Assembly: GCA_027563935.2 (NCBI GenBank)
Contig: CM050447.1
Coordinates: 14,166,501 to 14,230,500, forward strand
Length of the DNA stretch: 64,000 nt
Direction: 5' to 3'
From: Costus lasius
Taxonomy: Eukaryota > Streptophyta > Magnoliopsida > Zingiberales > Costaceae
Of this stretch, positions 10,961 through 24,180 are shown one piece after another. Position numbers and translations under genes: made by a program. A model generated the notes under the pieces. It worked only from the letters and a program-made list of their open reading frames with translations. It ran no database searches and was not told the origin of the DNA. Positions within the stretch are counted from its first letter, which is position 1, and every line of letters begins with the position of its first letter.

Positions 10961-13900
10961 GTGTGGGCGGTTGAAAATTTTTCCTTGGAGACGGGAAGAC
11001 ATAAGTTATTGACGCAATTACAATCCCTATTGACATCATTTGAGGATATATTTTCTGTGGTCACGGTTTTTCCGCTGGAAAGAAAATTTGACCACGCCAT
11101 TGTTACCCACCCAGGTGAGGGACCGGTCAGGGTAAGACCCTATCACTATGTCCATCATCAGAAGAACAAAATGGAGCGTCTGGTGTACCAAATGTTAATG
11201 GCCGGTATTATTCAACCAAGCTCAAGCCCCTATTCCAGTCTGATGATACTTGTGAGAAAGAAGGATGCCATCATTTCTGTGTAGATTATCGTGCATTAAA
11301 TCATATCACTGTCGCTGATAAGTATCCGATTCCTATCATTGAAGAATTGATTGGCGAGTTATATGGGGCGGAATATTTCTTCAAGATAGATTTATATTTT
11401 ATGCTTCGGGTACCATCAGATAAGAGTAAAATCAGAGGACATCCACAACATAACTTTTCGCACTCATTCTGGCCATTATGAACTCCAGGTCATGCCTTTT
11501 GGCCTCAAGAACGCCCCTGTAACCTTTTAAACTGTGATGAATGAGGCATTTTGCCCTTGTGCAAGTTTGTTCTAGTCTTTTTTGATGACATCTTAGTCTA
11601 TAGCAAGTCGTGGGAACAACATTTGAGGCATTTGGGCCAAGCTCTCAACAAGCTCCGAACTAACCAGCTAGTGGCTAACAAATCAAAATGCAGTTTCGGG
11701 CTAACTTAAGTGGAATATCTAGGTCACATCATCCAACCTGGAGGAGTTGTCATGATCCTAAAAAAGTAAGCAGTGTACAATAATGGCTAACTCCAACATT
11801 GGTTAAGCAGGTGTGCGGATTCTTAAGCCTCACCGGTTATTACAGGAGGTTTGTGAAGGACTATGGCAAGATAGCCAAACCCCTTACCTCCCTCTTGAAA
11901 AAAAACGGGTTTCATTGGGAGGGCGACGCATAAGAAGCTTTTGATCGGCTGAAACAGGTGATGACAATAGCCCCGAAGTTAGTTCTATTGGATTTCACAA
12001 AAGAGTTCACCGTTGAGTGTGATGCGTCTGGAAGAGGAATTGGGGCAGTCCTTATGCAATAGGGGAAGCTGATAGCCTACTTCAGTAAAGCTTTATCATA
12101 TGGAGATTTGGCCAAATCTACTTACGAAAAGGAACTTATGACACTAGTTCTATCAGTTCAACATTGGAGGCCCTACCTTTTGGGGTGGAAATTTAAAGTT
12201 CATACGGATTAGAAAGCATTAAGGCACATTTTAGAGCAACGTATCACCACCTTAGATCAACAGAACTGACTGGCCAAACTCTTGGGTTATGATATGGAGG
12301 TTCTATATGAACTAGGCAATGATAACAGGGTCGTTGATGCTTTGTCCAGGCTGCCTGTGTACGTGGACTTGAAGGCGTATCGATTCCCATATGGGTAGAC
12401 ATAGACTGGATGCGAGAGGAGGTGAGTAAGGATTCGGTTTTGAAGAAAATTATGGATGATATGAAGGAACACCCAGCCAAGGTTTCACCGTTCGAGCTAC
12501 AGAAGCGACGATTACTCTATAAGGGGCGGGTCGTGATACCTACAAGCTCCAGCTGGATACAGATTATCTTTCAAGAGTGTCATAGCACACCTACCAGGGG
12601 CCATTCGGGGGCATACCACACATATCGGAGAATCGCGAACAATGTCTATTCGATTAGCATAAAGAAGGATATCTATTGTGCGGTAGCTAAGTGTGCCATT
12701 TGTCAACGGTAGAAATACCAAACCACATCGCCAGCTAGTTTACTCCAACCCCTACCAATTCCAAACAGCATATGTGATGATATCGCGATGGACTTTATTA
12801 CAGGGCTGCCGCGCTCAAAAGGGGTCGACGCTATACTTGTCGTGGTTGATAAACTGTTAAAATATGGCCATTTTTGTGCACTCAAACATTCCTACTCCGC
12901 CAGTTTGGTTGCTGAATTGTTTGTTAAGGAGGTAGTGAGGCTCCATGGGGTCCCTAGTTTTATCGTGAGCGATCGCGATCCAGTGTTCATCAGCCGCTTT
13001 TGGTCCGGGCTGTTTCGCCTCCAAGGCAGGATGAGCTCATCCTACCATCATGAGACCGATGGATAGTCTGAAGTGCTAAACAAATGCCTCGAGACCTATT
13101 TGCGTTGTTTTGCTTCGGAATAGCCTAAGGAATGGGCCTCGTGGTTGCATTGGGCAGAGTACTGGTATAACACTAGCTTTCAGTCCGCAGCAGGCACAAC
13201 ACCATTCGAGGTTGTGTACGGTCGCCCCCCACCTACCCTTCATCGCTATGTCCTGGGAGAGTCCGCCGTGGATGCCATCGAGCGCAATTTGCTAGACTGA
13301 GATGAAATACTTAGGCATCTTAAATATAATCTATACCGGGCTTAGCAGCACATGGTTAAATTTGCTAATGTGCATCGACGGGATGTGAGTTTTAACGCAG
13401 GGGACTTAGTCTTCATTAAGCTCTGGCTTCATCGGCAACACTCAGTAGCTCGGAGGATCAATCAGAAGCTTGCAGCTCGTTTTTATGGCCCCTTCCACAT
13501 CAGTCAACGAGTTGGCATGGTGGCTTATCGTGTAAATCTCCCTCCTCATTCTCGGATTTATCCCATCTTCCACGCGTCACAAGTCAAACGGGCAATTGGG
13601 GCTCACGTGGCACAGGCCAACCTACCTGATGGTTTGGAGGCGGAGATTTCTACCTAGTGCACTCCGGAAGCTATTCTAGCCACTCGGAGCATACGTTGGG
13701 GAGCTGACTCGGTGGACCAATGGCTCATTCGCTGGACGACCAAGACAGATGAGGAGGCCACATGGGAGGAGGTGAAAATTGTGCGCGACCAATTTCCGGA
13801 GTTAATCCACAGCCTTGAGGACAAGGTTGCTCTTCGAGAGGGTGATATTGTCACCAAACCAACTCATCCTCCCATATGGAGGGTTTATTTCTGCTGAACC
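10961..13900 (+). pseudogene. pol of the Reina-like element (RT, RNase H, integrase, chromodomain)
   Basis: Read across frames: RT begins near 10,961 and its catalytic box F-F-D-D-I-L-V-Y-S is near 11,580. RNase H at about 11,990-12,350 shows V-E-C-D-A-S-G. The integrase zinc region (G-H-S-G..., C-A-I-C-Q) is at 12,590-12,710 and the catalytic core from 12,788 shows M-D-F-I-T-G-L-P and V-S-D-R-D-P. The chromodomain at 13,712-13,830 has W-L-I-R-W and E-A-T-W-E-E. Stops are frequent, mostly where glutamine or tryptophan is expected. The product would not be functional. Confidence 0.85.
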
Positions 13901-14171
13901 GGACCAGGTCTGGTACAGGGAACCAACCAGTTCGGGGTGAGGGGAGTGGGTGAGAGATGTATTAGGGCAGGATAGGGAGGAGGGGAGGTTTTCATACTTT
14001 AACTTTGTTGTTAACGCTGAGACGTGGTTCTCACCGGAAGTTCTCTGGTTGAGGTTACTTGTGTGATTCCTTCGTTTGGATTTCCTTTTTCAACTTGGAT
14101 TTCTGCATGAATCCTGTTGTTGAATCCTGTTGTTCCCTGCTATCTTGGATTTCTTGTTGTTTCCCGTATTA
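13849..14171 (+). repeat. 3' LTR of the Reina-like element
   Basis: Begins TGTCACC and ends GTATTA, where the 5' copy ends GTATCA, consistent with C-to-T decay of the terminal CA. It is 13 bp longer than the 5' copy, mainly through extra ATCCTGTTGTTG-like repeats. Confidence 0.88.
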
Positions 14172-14176
14172 GTATA

Positions 14177-16589
14177 CGACATGGTAGGGTGTCGTGACAA
14201 GGATGGGGCTTTGAAGAAGGTGACTTCGACAATAATACTTTCAGGGCGGTGGCAAGTCTATTGAAGGTAGGTTGTCAGCACAATGAAAAGGGAGGAAGTT
14301 TTCTCTGATGACAATGCCAGCGACAGTAATGCTGGTAGCAAACTAGGCTAGAAGTATGAAAAGCTTTCTCCTTCCTTCGAAGCAATTTGGCCAAGTGATG
14401 GCAGCAAGGATCCTGAGGTGGTCGTAGAGGAACAGTTAAGATTCATTTTTTTATATGTGAGGATGATGGCGGCAATGATATTGACATTGCTCGCAAGCCT
14501 TATAGTGTATTGTGGCATATCGGGAAAGGAAGGGGAATTAGAGTAAAATTTTGATTTTGCCAGCAAATCAAGTGAATCAGGCTGGGCTTTGCCATGGTGA
14601 ATTAAACTACGCAGATAAAGATTTTGATTCGCTTACTAAAGATTTAACATGGGCACCAGTGATTAATGACGAGAGGTTAATTACTCTTTTATTAGATTAG
14701 GTCAAAAGAGATATATATCTCAAATTTTGAACCCGACCAATAGCAAATCCATTGTATATTTCAATACCTACTTTCTCACTTAATTCTCTTCTCAGCCATG
14801 AATTTGAATTGTACTTTGTTATTTATAAGATTCTCTACTCATCAATAATGAGCAGAGGATTTTTTTTTCTTACAACACCAAAGGGAATAAAGAGCCGGAA
14901 CGCTTATTGTTGTGATTGCTTAGAAAGGTTAGTGTCTTCTAAGAAATTGATTTATTCTTTTATGCTTCGTAAGTAATTTAATATCGGAGTTGCCTCTTCA
15001 TCATGATATGATTTATTGTTAGAGTTTACTCTCGATCATAATGGGTGTTAATTGTTAATTGTCGAAGTTGTCTCTCCATTAGGTGTTTATTATTGAAGTT
15101 GTCTCTCCATCAAAATATGATTTATTTCAGAGTTTACTCTCAATTAAAGTATAGTGAGGGGAGATGAAGGGGGAAAAGGATAAAAAATTTTGCATGTCTC
15201 TTAAAGCAAATGAAGTCTCCTTGTTCATGTTGTAGCGTTTTTCCTACCGTCAGCTTTTGGACGGCGTAATTGGGTTGTTTCTTTTTCCTAGGGCCTAATA
15301 CTCCTTTTTATACAAATTTCCTTTGCTATTTTTGTCTAGCCCTCTTTTGTTTATTTATTTTGCAACTTTGTGATCATGATTAGAGACCTCAATCTAGTCT
15401 TTATTTTGCCAAATCTGGAGTAGGTTACATGCAAGTCATGACTTTAATTTATTATTTTATTGGCCATGTTTATGCGAATCCATGTTCCTTTAGAAGTTTT
15501 ACTCAATTTACCTTTGTCTTGGATGGAGCAAATTTTATAAACTATGCCTTGTTAAGCATTCCTCGTGTTTATAAACTTTATTATTTTTTGTCACGTCTCC
15601 ATGATGCACAACATTACATCTAATTATGGACCAAATAGTTTTGACCCCAAATTCTATTGGATTGCTAGAGGGGGAGGTTTACGCCAATTTCATTTGCAGG
15701 TTCCAATTTAGACCGACGCTTTGTATTTTTTTTTTTTTATGAACCCATTAGCCCATAACAATGGTCGAAATGCACCTCGGCTCAAATTTATAATTTGCAA
15801 TATAACAACTGTCCCAATGGCGAAATAATAAATCAATTATTATTATTTTGTTTTGAAAGTCAAAAATATCTTTAACATTATAAATAAGTGCCAAATGCTA
15901 TCTTGATCACTCATATTTCTCTCTATAGTTCATGACATACCCGGTTACAATCGTTAGGAGCATTAGTTATGGATGACATTTGAATATATCAAAGTATACA
16001 ACTAGCCATATAGGAATCTATGATGGCTACATACACTATTATTACAAAAGAATATTTATGACATTCATATAATAATTCATAAAACATTCTCCTAATGGGT
16101 TTGTCTGTATAGGGTTCTCTAACATATACCTGCGTATTGACTTAATATCTTATATCATGTCAATTCCTTATCATCAATTATTATAAATACTAGTCTTTGC
16201 GTATTATTGTGTCCCAAGCTATAATAATCCTTGACTAAGGATATCTAAGACATTATTATAATTATTTATACTATAAAGATATCAAGTAAATATGATAATG
16301 GCAATGCATTTATTAAAATATAAATGTAAAGTTGTTAAAAGTATAAGCTAAAATCATGATTGGTCATTAGTGCATACTCCAACAAAAGATGTTTCTCTAT
16401 ATAAGAATGTCAATTAAGTTTGTAATTTGTACTGACCTCCAAGTATGTTACTCAAGGTGAGACTCAAGTATGTTACTCAAAGCGAAACTCAAGTAGACAA
16501 AAATATATATCTGCATACTAAAATAAAGTTACAAAGGGCATTTTTTTTCACGTATAGCTACTATCTAAGGATCTACAAACCATTCCATA
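14177..16589. other. PAT1 pseudogene gap, mostly featureless
   Basis: 14,200-14,700 is less AT-rich and reads like a broken acidic coding sequence (aspartate- and serine-rich), but I cannot name it. 15,000-15,130 has short repeats of a GTCTCTCCAT motif. The rest is AT-rich and holds nothing I recognise. Confidence 0.4.
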
Positions 16590-16900
16590 CTTGGTCATAA
16601 GTTATCTTGTTAGTATGATTCTCAAGATGTTGACCCTACTAAGTATGATCATCTTGTTGGCAGGTTGATTTATCTTATTATCACTGGGTATAATATTTCA
16701 TTTATAGTTGGTGTTGTTAGTCAATAAATATAAAATTCTAAGTCAAGTCACTTATTTTGAGAATTTTATATTAAAGGGCTCTTGGAAATGAAACGTTTTA
16801 TAGAAGTCATAGATATATTCAGATTGAATCCTTAGAGTAATACTGACTAAATAGGAGGAAGTCTTGTTACTTGAAAAAGTAATAAACAATGTGGCTGATA
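16590..16900 (+). mobile_element. Ty1/copia pol fragment
   Basis: A degenerate match to the end of copia RT and start of RNase H. Around 16,640-16,730 the reading Y-D-H-L-V-G-R-L-I-Y-L then I-S-F is clear. Around 16,855-16,900 G-G-S-L-V-T is followed by a stop where W-K-S-K-K-Q is usual. Stops interrupt it and no LTRs were found. Confidence 0.6.
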
Positions 16901-17130
16901 GGTTAGTACACAAGTTAAATTCAAAGCTATGATAGTTGATAGTTATTTGCTGATTTCAGCAAGTTATATTACTAATGATGGTTTTCTAGTTCATTTCCTT
17001 ATCCATGATTTTGGTCTGTATTGACTAACTATTTCTATACTCGGAGCAATAGTTAGCGAACTAAATGAGGTTTAAGATACCTGTCCGAACTAGTGTTCTG
17101 ATCCATATATAGCGATGGTACTGATTGGTT

Positions 17131-17152
17131 ATACATACATACATACATACAT
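17131..17152. repeat. (ACAT)n microsatellite
   Basis: About five uninterrupted ATAC/ACAT tetranucleotide units. Confidence 0.9.
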
Positions 17153-17654
17153 CTATGATATGTTGGACCGGTGCAGACCTGTTTTTTAAACTATGAACGA
17201 AGGTGTGTGGGCAACACCATCTTTTTCTAGATAAAGTGGGTAATGTATTGAAGCATAGTTCGGTACTTGATACTCTTGTGTATTCTACAAGCTATTATAT
17301 ATATTATCTTTGTTGGAAAGATGAAGTGAGGAGATTGCATGCATGTTTAAGATTGAAAACATCTTTTTCCTATTTGCTGATTTCCCTTTGAATTATTCTA
17401 GATCTTTGATTGTTGCTTTGCTAGATGTTTATGTAAAACCCAAGGTTTGCAGTTTCAGTCAGTCAAGGTTCAGATGGACAGAAGCACTAGAGCAGAGAAG
17501 AGGAAGTGGAAGATGAAAAGAGAAAGAAAACTGGACTTTGCCTGCCATTCACTATCGCTCGCGCTTGCCGTCCGCTCGCATTCGACTAGTGCTCTCCTTT
17601 TTCTTGTTCTCCTTCTTTTCTTCCTCTTCCCTTGCTTCGCTCCACCTTGCTGGA

Positions 17655-17720
17655 GCTTTGCGTACCGGTCCTGCTTGGACCAATACGGCAATACATACCG
17701 GGCAGACCGGTATTTAAATC
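17655..17720. mobile_element. Possible fragment of the ACCGGT-rich MITE family
   Basis: Contains GTACCGGTCCTGCTTGGACC, CATACCGG and AGACCGGTA, the same palindromic vocabulary as the MITE at 10,397-10,741. No target duplication or matched termini found, so the link is tentative. Confidence 0.35.
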
Positions 17721-19479
17721 TTTGACCCAAATGCAATTTGAATTTTTCGTGCAATTAATTTTTTGTTGTATGCCAACAGTGAGAAGTGGCGACTATCATC
17801 TCAGTTATGTGAAAATTGATTCAACTATAGGAGCCTGAATATTACATTTGGAAGCATAACATCTGTTGGAAATCCAGACTTTCATATTATTTGAATTATA
17901 GTCAATCGTAAAAGATTTTGGAAAGCATTGTCATGATGCTTTTGTCAGGTCTATGCAGCAATCAATAAGTTTCTTATGGTAATTTTGTTCAAGTTACAAT
18001 TGTGTAAAGACCTGCTTAAGTAATTTCTTGGATGCACACAAATTACAGGGTCCTGTTTGGAGTTGGCTGGATATCATTTTCCTTCCATCTCTACTTTTTC
18101 TTGCATGACTAGTTAAGTTGAGCTGGTGTATATATAGTTTTCTCTGATAGTTTATTGCCTTTTAACCGTTATGTATGTAGGTCTCTTCTGAACTTATTTC
18201 CTTGCTAACTTCTCAATTATGAATTTTCTTATTGTATTTTTTTTTTATAAATCCCACCTGCTCATCTCATCATTCTCATCACAGTTAATATGCTTGTGTG
18301 CCATTTTAAGTTTTCTGTAAAATTCTCCTCTCTAATTATAGGCTGCCAACGTTTTTTCTGTTACATAATGCATCATGATATCTCTCTGTAACTCCGAGTA
18401 TTATCATCAATTTTCTCTTCTTGCTAAAGGTTATTTCATTTCCAAAAGTATTTAAAGTGTGGTGAGGAATTTCATATACATCTTGATCAATTATCTCCTT
18501 CAATGATCTCTTGGTTGTATTTTTTTCCAAGGTGCACATATTGAAAACACCATACTAGTCTTGTTCCATATAAAAAGACTATTTTGTTTTGAAATTTTAT
18601 CTACTATTTTACTTATTTTCTATTACTCTCTAATATTATGAAAAAAATTTCTCAAGACGCCTAGTAAATTTATCTAAAGTCGTACAAAATCAAGTATTTG
18701 AAGAACTTGACTTAATACTGCTAGTGGAACTTTGTTATACTATGATGAGTGAACTCGTTTGACTTCCTCCTTGTTACCAAATTCTTGTTTTGTGTAAAAA
18801 AAGTTTCCAAAGTTATTTTTGTTGATCTATGTTATAGATATGAAATGATGACCATTGTGGAAAAATCACAAGCTTATGTATATTAACTTACTAGATTCTT
18901 GGAGCATGAGAATAAGAGGAAAGAGGAAATTAAATTATCTCATTACATCACATATGTATATTAACTTATTACAATACTTGATAAGTCTATGAATATGCTG
19001 TAAGGACATGTAACGATCACAATTTAATTTTAGACCTACTCAAAATTATAGAATTAATATAATAATAATGATTAAGTGGATTTTTTTTTTGCCTTCCATG
19101 ATTTTCTATAGCCGCCCCTAAGAGGTTATAAATCATTTATGTTCAACATGATACATGGAAGCAATGGTTTAGATCTTGTTGCATACGTGAAACTAAGGAA
19201 AGGAGGCATCGGGAGACTTTGGAGATAACTTTTGCATAGGCATATTTTTTGTCTTACAAGCAATGTTGAAAGATTTTGAAGAAAGTAACTCTTGTAGAGG
19301 CATATACTCCTTATTTTGGAGAGAGGGCAAAGGAAATAACTAAGGTGTAAGAGAAGTAAAGTGTTAAGAGTGGAGAGAATATAAAATTTTGGAAAGAACA
19401 ACTCTTACGTCAGCATACACCTCGTCATAAAGAGAGGAAAAAGGAGACATTTAAGGCACAAGAGAAGTGAAGTACCAAA

Positions 19480-19641
19480 TATCAGTGCATAGATGTCATA
19501 TTGTATATTAAATTTGTGCACAACTTGTATAGTGTACATACCCATTATGTAAATATTTGCTTTGAAAAGTTACCGGGAATATAATGGAAAAGAGAAGGCG
19601 GCCGAGGCACGCTTTTCGTTTTCAAGGTCTTTTCCTTGACA
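19480..19641 (+). repeat. 5' LTR of the TA...CA copia element
   Basis: 162 bp, matching 24,168-24,312 except for a 17-bp stretch missing from the 3' copy and scattered substitutions. Confidence 0.85.
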
Positions 19642-20139
19642 TGGTATCAGAGCTTTGTGCGTCCATCTAGGGTTTCTCTTCTTGTTCTTCTTCGTGCATC
19701 CGAGCCCTCGATCCTGCCTCTTAATTTCTTTCGTGCGTCCACCTAGGGTTTCTCCATCAAAGTAGCAGCGGAAATTCCTTCTGGTGTTCTTGGAAACTCC
19801 AAAATCCTTATGCCTGCTGATTTTGAACTTCATCATCGTCACCCGCTGATTTCGAGCCTCATCATCTTCACGCCTGTTGTTTTCGGAAGCTTCATCATCA
19901 TCACCTGCTAATTTCAGGCTTCATCATCTTCACGCTTGCTGATTTCAGAAACTCCAAAATCCTCTGGTGATTTTGGGCTTCAGCATCTTCACACCAAAGT
20001 TCATATGCAGCGGTGAGTTTTGCTATTTGTCTTCAGTTCAGTCTTGCTGGTAGCTTTTGCACTGTGAGTCTTGCTGTATGTCTTCAGTTTAGTACACTGC
20101 ACGTATATCTATTGCTTTGTTTGTGTCTTCAATACCGAT

Positions 20140-21098
20140 ATGGAAAATAATTTTGGTAAATTGTCCACATAAACCTTGTCCATGAGATTTACGTGCAAGA
20201 ATTATATGGCTTGGGAATTTCAATTTAGAATATTTTTAAAAGGGAGAGAGCTATGGGGCCATAGAGATGGGACTTCTGTTCCGAAAAATGAGTTACAGTA
20301 TAGTAAGTGGGAAGTGAATGATGCTAGGATCATTTCTTGGATTTTAGCATCTATTGAACCTCAAATGGTGAACAATCTGCAATCATTTAGTATTGCTAAG
20401 GAGATGTGAGATTATTTAAAGTGTATTTATCACCATGATAATAATGCACGATGTTTTCAGCTTGAACTTGAAATTCATAATTACACTCATGGCAATCTTT
20501 CCATTTAAGAATTTTATTCTGGATTCATGAATCTTTGGAGTGAATATTCTGGTATTATTTACTTTGGTATTCCTAGAGAGGCACTGACAAGTCTCCAACA
20601 GATACATGAAGTAAGCATGCGTGATCAACTTCTAATGAAATTATGACCTGAATTTAAAGTAGCTAGAGCTAGATTAGTCAATAGATCTCCAATACCTTCA
20701 TTAGATATATATTTTGGGAGCTCTTGCGTGAAGAACAAAGACTAGCTACACAATCTGTTATCAGCATATCTCTTGGATCATCTGAGTTTGTAAATGTTGC
20801 TTATGCTGCAACTCATGCCAAAAATAAGAGTAAAGGACATATGCAATATTACAGCTGTAAAGAATTTGGGCACATATCTAAAAATTGTACCAAAAAATTC
20901 TGCAATTACTATAAGCAGAATGGTCACATTATTAAAGATTGTCCTACTCGCCCAGAAAATCGACGGACAAAAGCCTACATTTCTGTGTCAGATTCTACTA
21001 TTTCCAGTTCTACATCTGCTACTGTGGGTAAACAACCAAATAGTTATGACTCTGAAAATGGTTCAACAAATGATTCTCACTGCATTCTCCGCTCTTAG
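20140..21098 (+). pseudogene. gag of the TA...CA copia element
   Basis: An ATG at 20140 is followed by a stop ten codons later. The frame then reads N-Y-M-A-W-E-F-Q-F and W-I-L-A-S-I-E-P, a copia gag (UBN2-type) domain. A zinc-knuckle region at 20,860-20,960 has G-H-I-S-K-N-C and G-H-I-I-K-D-C, with the leading C-x2-C eroded (Y-Y-S-C, C-N-Y-Y). Several stops and shifts. Confidence 0.75.
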
Positions 21099-24000
21099 TC
21101 TTCAGGGTCGTGGTAAGCAAGTTTCTTCTAGTTGGTTTGTTGATTCTGGAGCATCAAATTATATGACAGAATTCTCTAATTTATTACAAAATTTGCGGTT
21201 ATATATTGGTCAACAACATATTCAAATTGCCAATGGTAGCAGTCTTCCTATTACTACGATTGGTGATATTGATCACAATTTTTGTAATATTTTTTTTCCT
21301 CCAAAGTTGTCAACTAATTTAATATCTGTTGGACAACTTGTGGAGAATTACTATGATGTGCATTTTTCTCGTAATGGTTGTGTTATACTGGATCAAGCTT
21401 CGTGGAAAGTGATCGCGAAGGGACCTAGGGTGGGCAGATTATTTCTACTACATTTTGGCATTCATAGTCCTTTTGCTCCCGTCTTTATAATTGCTGACAA
21501 CCAAGCTAAAATTTTGCATAAACGTTTAGGCCATCATAACCATGTAATTTTATCTCATTTGTTAAAATGTGGTTTCATTGACAACAATCTCAATTCTGTA
21601 TTAACATTTAACTGTCCTGCTTGTAAACTGGGAAAGAATACAATTTTGCCTTTTTCTGCTTTTGGTAGTCGTGCTAAGCAGTGTTTTAATGTTATTCATA
21701 GTGATATTTGGGGAATTACTCCTATTATCTCTTATAGTGAACATAGCTATTTTGTCACTTTTATTAATGACTACAGTCGTTTTATATGGATATATTTTTT
21801 GCATACTAAAGCTGAAGTGTTTAGTACGTTTCAGAGTTTTGTAGCATGTGTTGAGACTCAATTTTCTGCAAGTATTAAGGCTTTGCGCACTGATAATGGT
21901 AGTGAGTATATGTCCAATGGCTTTCAAGTTTATTTACACAGTAAAGACATTCTATCTCAGCGGTCTTGTCCTTATACTCCACAACAAAATGGACTAGCCG
22001 AACAAAAGAACCGTCACCTATTAGATATGGTACGCAGTCTACTTTTACAGTCATATGTGCCATTTAAATTCTGGGTAGAGGCATTGTCCATTGCGGTATA
22101 TCTCATTAATTGTCTTCCTTCTCAACCCTTAAGGTTTGATTCCCTATTTTACTGTCTCTTTGGGGAACATCCCGATTATCATTTTCTACATATATTTGAA
22201 TGTGTTTGTTTTGTTCATCTTCCTCTTCATGAGCGACATAAACTTGGTGCTCGATCGGTTCGTTGTGCTTTTCTGGGTTACAACACCTCACACAAAGGGT
22301 ATGTATGTTATGATGCTATTGCTAATCGTATGCATATCTCCAAGAATATTGTTTTCTTTGAGAATGAGCATTATTTTCAGCCGTATGTATCCTCTTCGGC
22401 TCCTATGATTCTTCCTACTTTTGATGATGATTCTTCATCTAATGGGCGCTTTCTATCGGATGTGGTATATTATCGGCGGAGAGGTTCCTCACACTCAAAT
22501 TTGCTTGAGACTAGTCATCTGCTCCTGTTTCTACTTGAGCTGACCTTGTTGGTCCTTGGCGATCCTTGCATACTATTAAACCTCCTGATCGGTATGATTT
22601 TTCTATTACTTTAGCTCATATTGAGGTTCCTACTTCTTATTTTTAGGCCTGTACATAAGCATGTTGGGTCAATGTTATGAATGAAGAACTTCAAGCCCTT
22701 CAAGAGCATCATACTTGGGATATTGTCCCTTGTCCTCCGAATGTTAAATCTATTGGGTGTAAGTGGATCTATACTCTTAAATTACGTGCTGATGGTTCTC
22801 TTGATCGCTATAAAGCTCGGTTAGTAGCTCTTGGTAATAAGCAAGAATATGAGATAAATTATGAGGAGACTTTTGCCCCTGTTGCTAAGATGACCACTGT
22901 TCGTCTTATTTTTGCTCTTGCTGCTTCTCAAGGCTGGGTATTGCGCCAGATGGATGTTAAGAATACTTTCTTGCATGAGGATCTTAAAGAGGAGATTTAT
23001 ATGATTCCTTCTTTTGAGTTATTCTCTACTCTTTTCTCTGATGTTTGTAGGCTCAAACGGTCTCTTTATGGGTTGAAGCAGGCACCACGAGCTTGGTTTG
23101 ATAAATTCCGCTCTACTTTTCTTAGCTTTGCTTTCAATATGATTCATCATTATTTCTTTGTAAGACATCTCATAGTATTGTTCTAATTTTGGTCTATGTT
23201 AATGATATTGTTATCACTGGGACTGATTCTCAATTAATCTCGCAACTTGAAGCTATCTTCAGACATGTTTTCATATGAAGGAATTGGGACCGTTATATTA
23301 TTTTTTAGGCCTTGAAGTATCATGTACCTCTCAGGGTCTGTTTTTACATCAACATAAGTATATTGAGGATTTACTTTCTTTAGCTAGTCTTCAAGAGGGT
23401 CGGTTAGTTGATACACCCTCGGAAGCCAATGTCAAATATTACCAGAATGGCGAGGACTTCCTCTCAGATTCTTCTTTATATCGCCAACTTGTGGGTAGTC
23501 TAAATTATCTTACGATTACTCGGCCTGATATTTCCTTTGCTGTCTAACAGGTTAGCCAATTTATATAGGCTTCTACACATATACATCTGTCTACCGTCCG
23601 TCGCATTCTTCGTTACTTGCGTGGAACTTCTACTAGGGGTTTTTATTTTCCAGCCAACTCTCCTCTTCAGTTTGTTTCGTATAGTAATGCTGATTGGGCA
23701 CACTTGTCGTTCTATTACTAGTTGGTGTACGTTTCTCGGTGATTCTCTTATCTCTTGGAAAAGTAAGAAGCAAAATCGCATATCCAAGTCTTTTACGGAG
23801 TCTGAGTATCGTGTTATGTCCTCTCCTCTGCCTGCTCAGAAATCGTTTGGCTCCGTGGATTGCTTGATGAACTTGGCTTTCCCCAAAAAGATCCCACCTC
23901 TCTTCGTGCAGATAACACTAGTGCTATTAAACTTACCATGAATCTAGTCTTCTATGAGCTTACCAAGCATATTAAGATGGATTGTCATTATATTCGTGAG

Positions 24001-24180
24001 GCATATGATTCTTGCATTATTTTACTTCCTCATATTCCTACCGCTCTTCAGATTGCTGATATTTTTACCAAAGCACTCTCCACACCTCGACATAAATTTT
24101 TATTTGCCAAATTGATGCTTATGGATCCCCCGCATCAAATTGAGGGGGGGAGGGGGGGGGGGGAATATATTAGTGCATAG
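21099..24180 (+). pseudogene. pol of the TA...CA copia element
   Basis: Protease motif W-F-V-D-S-G-A-S near 21,140. Integrase zinc region H-K-R-L-G-H-H ... C-P-A-C-K-L-G-K at 21,515-21,640. Integrase acids are visible in H-S-D-I-W-G, R-T-D-N-G-S-E-Y and L-A-E-Q-K-N-R-H. RT from 22,677 includes Q-M-D-V-K-N-T-F-L. Its catalytic box reads Y-V-N-D at about 23,194 instead of Y-V-D-D. RNase H runs to about 24,100 (I-A-D-I-F-T-K-A-L). Shifts occur near 21,090, 22,600, 23,160 and 23,540, so it is inactive. Confidence 0.88.

Larger units (their letters stand above)
8312..14171 (+). mobile_element. Ty3 chromovirus LTR retrotransposon (Reina-like), decayed
   Basis: A complete but dead element bounded by LTRs of about 310 and 323 bp and a 5-bp target duplication GTATA at 8307-8311 and 14172-14176. 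Between the LTRs lie gag, reverse transcriptase, RNase H, integrase and a C-terminal chromodomain in Ty3 order. Short LTRs, total length of 5.86 kb and the chromodomain suggest the Reina clade (inference). Numerous in-frame stops and shifts rule out activity. A 345-bp MITE sits between gag and RT. The element lies in the large gap of the PAT1 pseudogene, in the same orientation. Confidence 0.9.
16901..19474. other. PAT1 pseudogene gap, mostly featureless
   Basis: AT-rich DNA with a short ACAT microsatellite (17,131-17,152), a CT-rich patch at 17,560-17,650 and a possible MITE scrap at 17,655-17,720. No gene recognised. Confidence 0.4.

Noticed and set aside
20416..20628. Minus-strand frame inside the 19.5-24.3 kb copia element
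   Set aside because: Shadow of the degenerate gag on the other strand.
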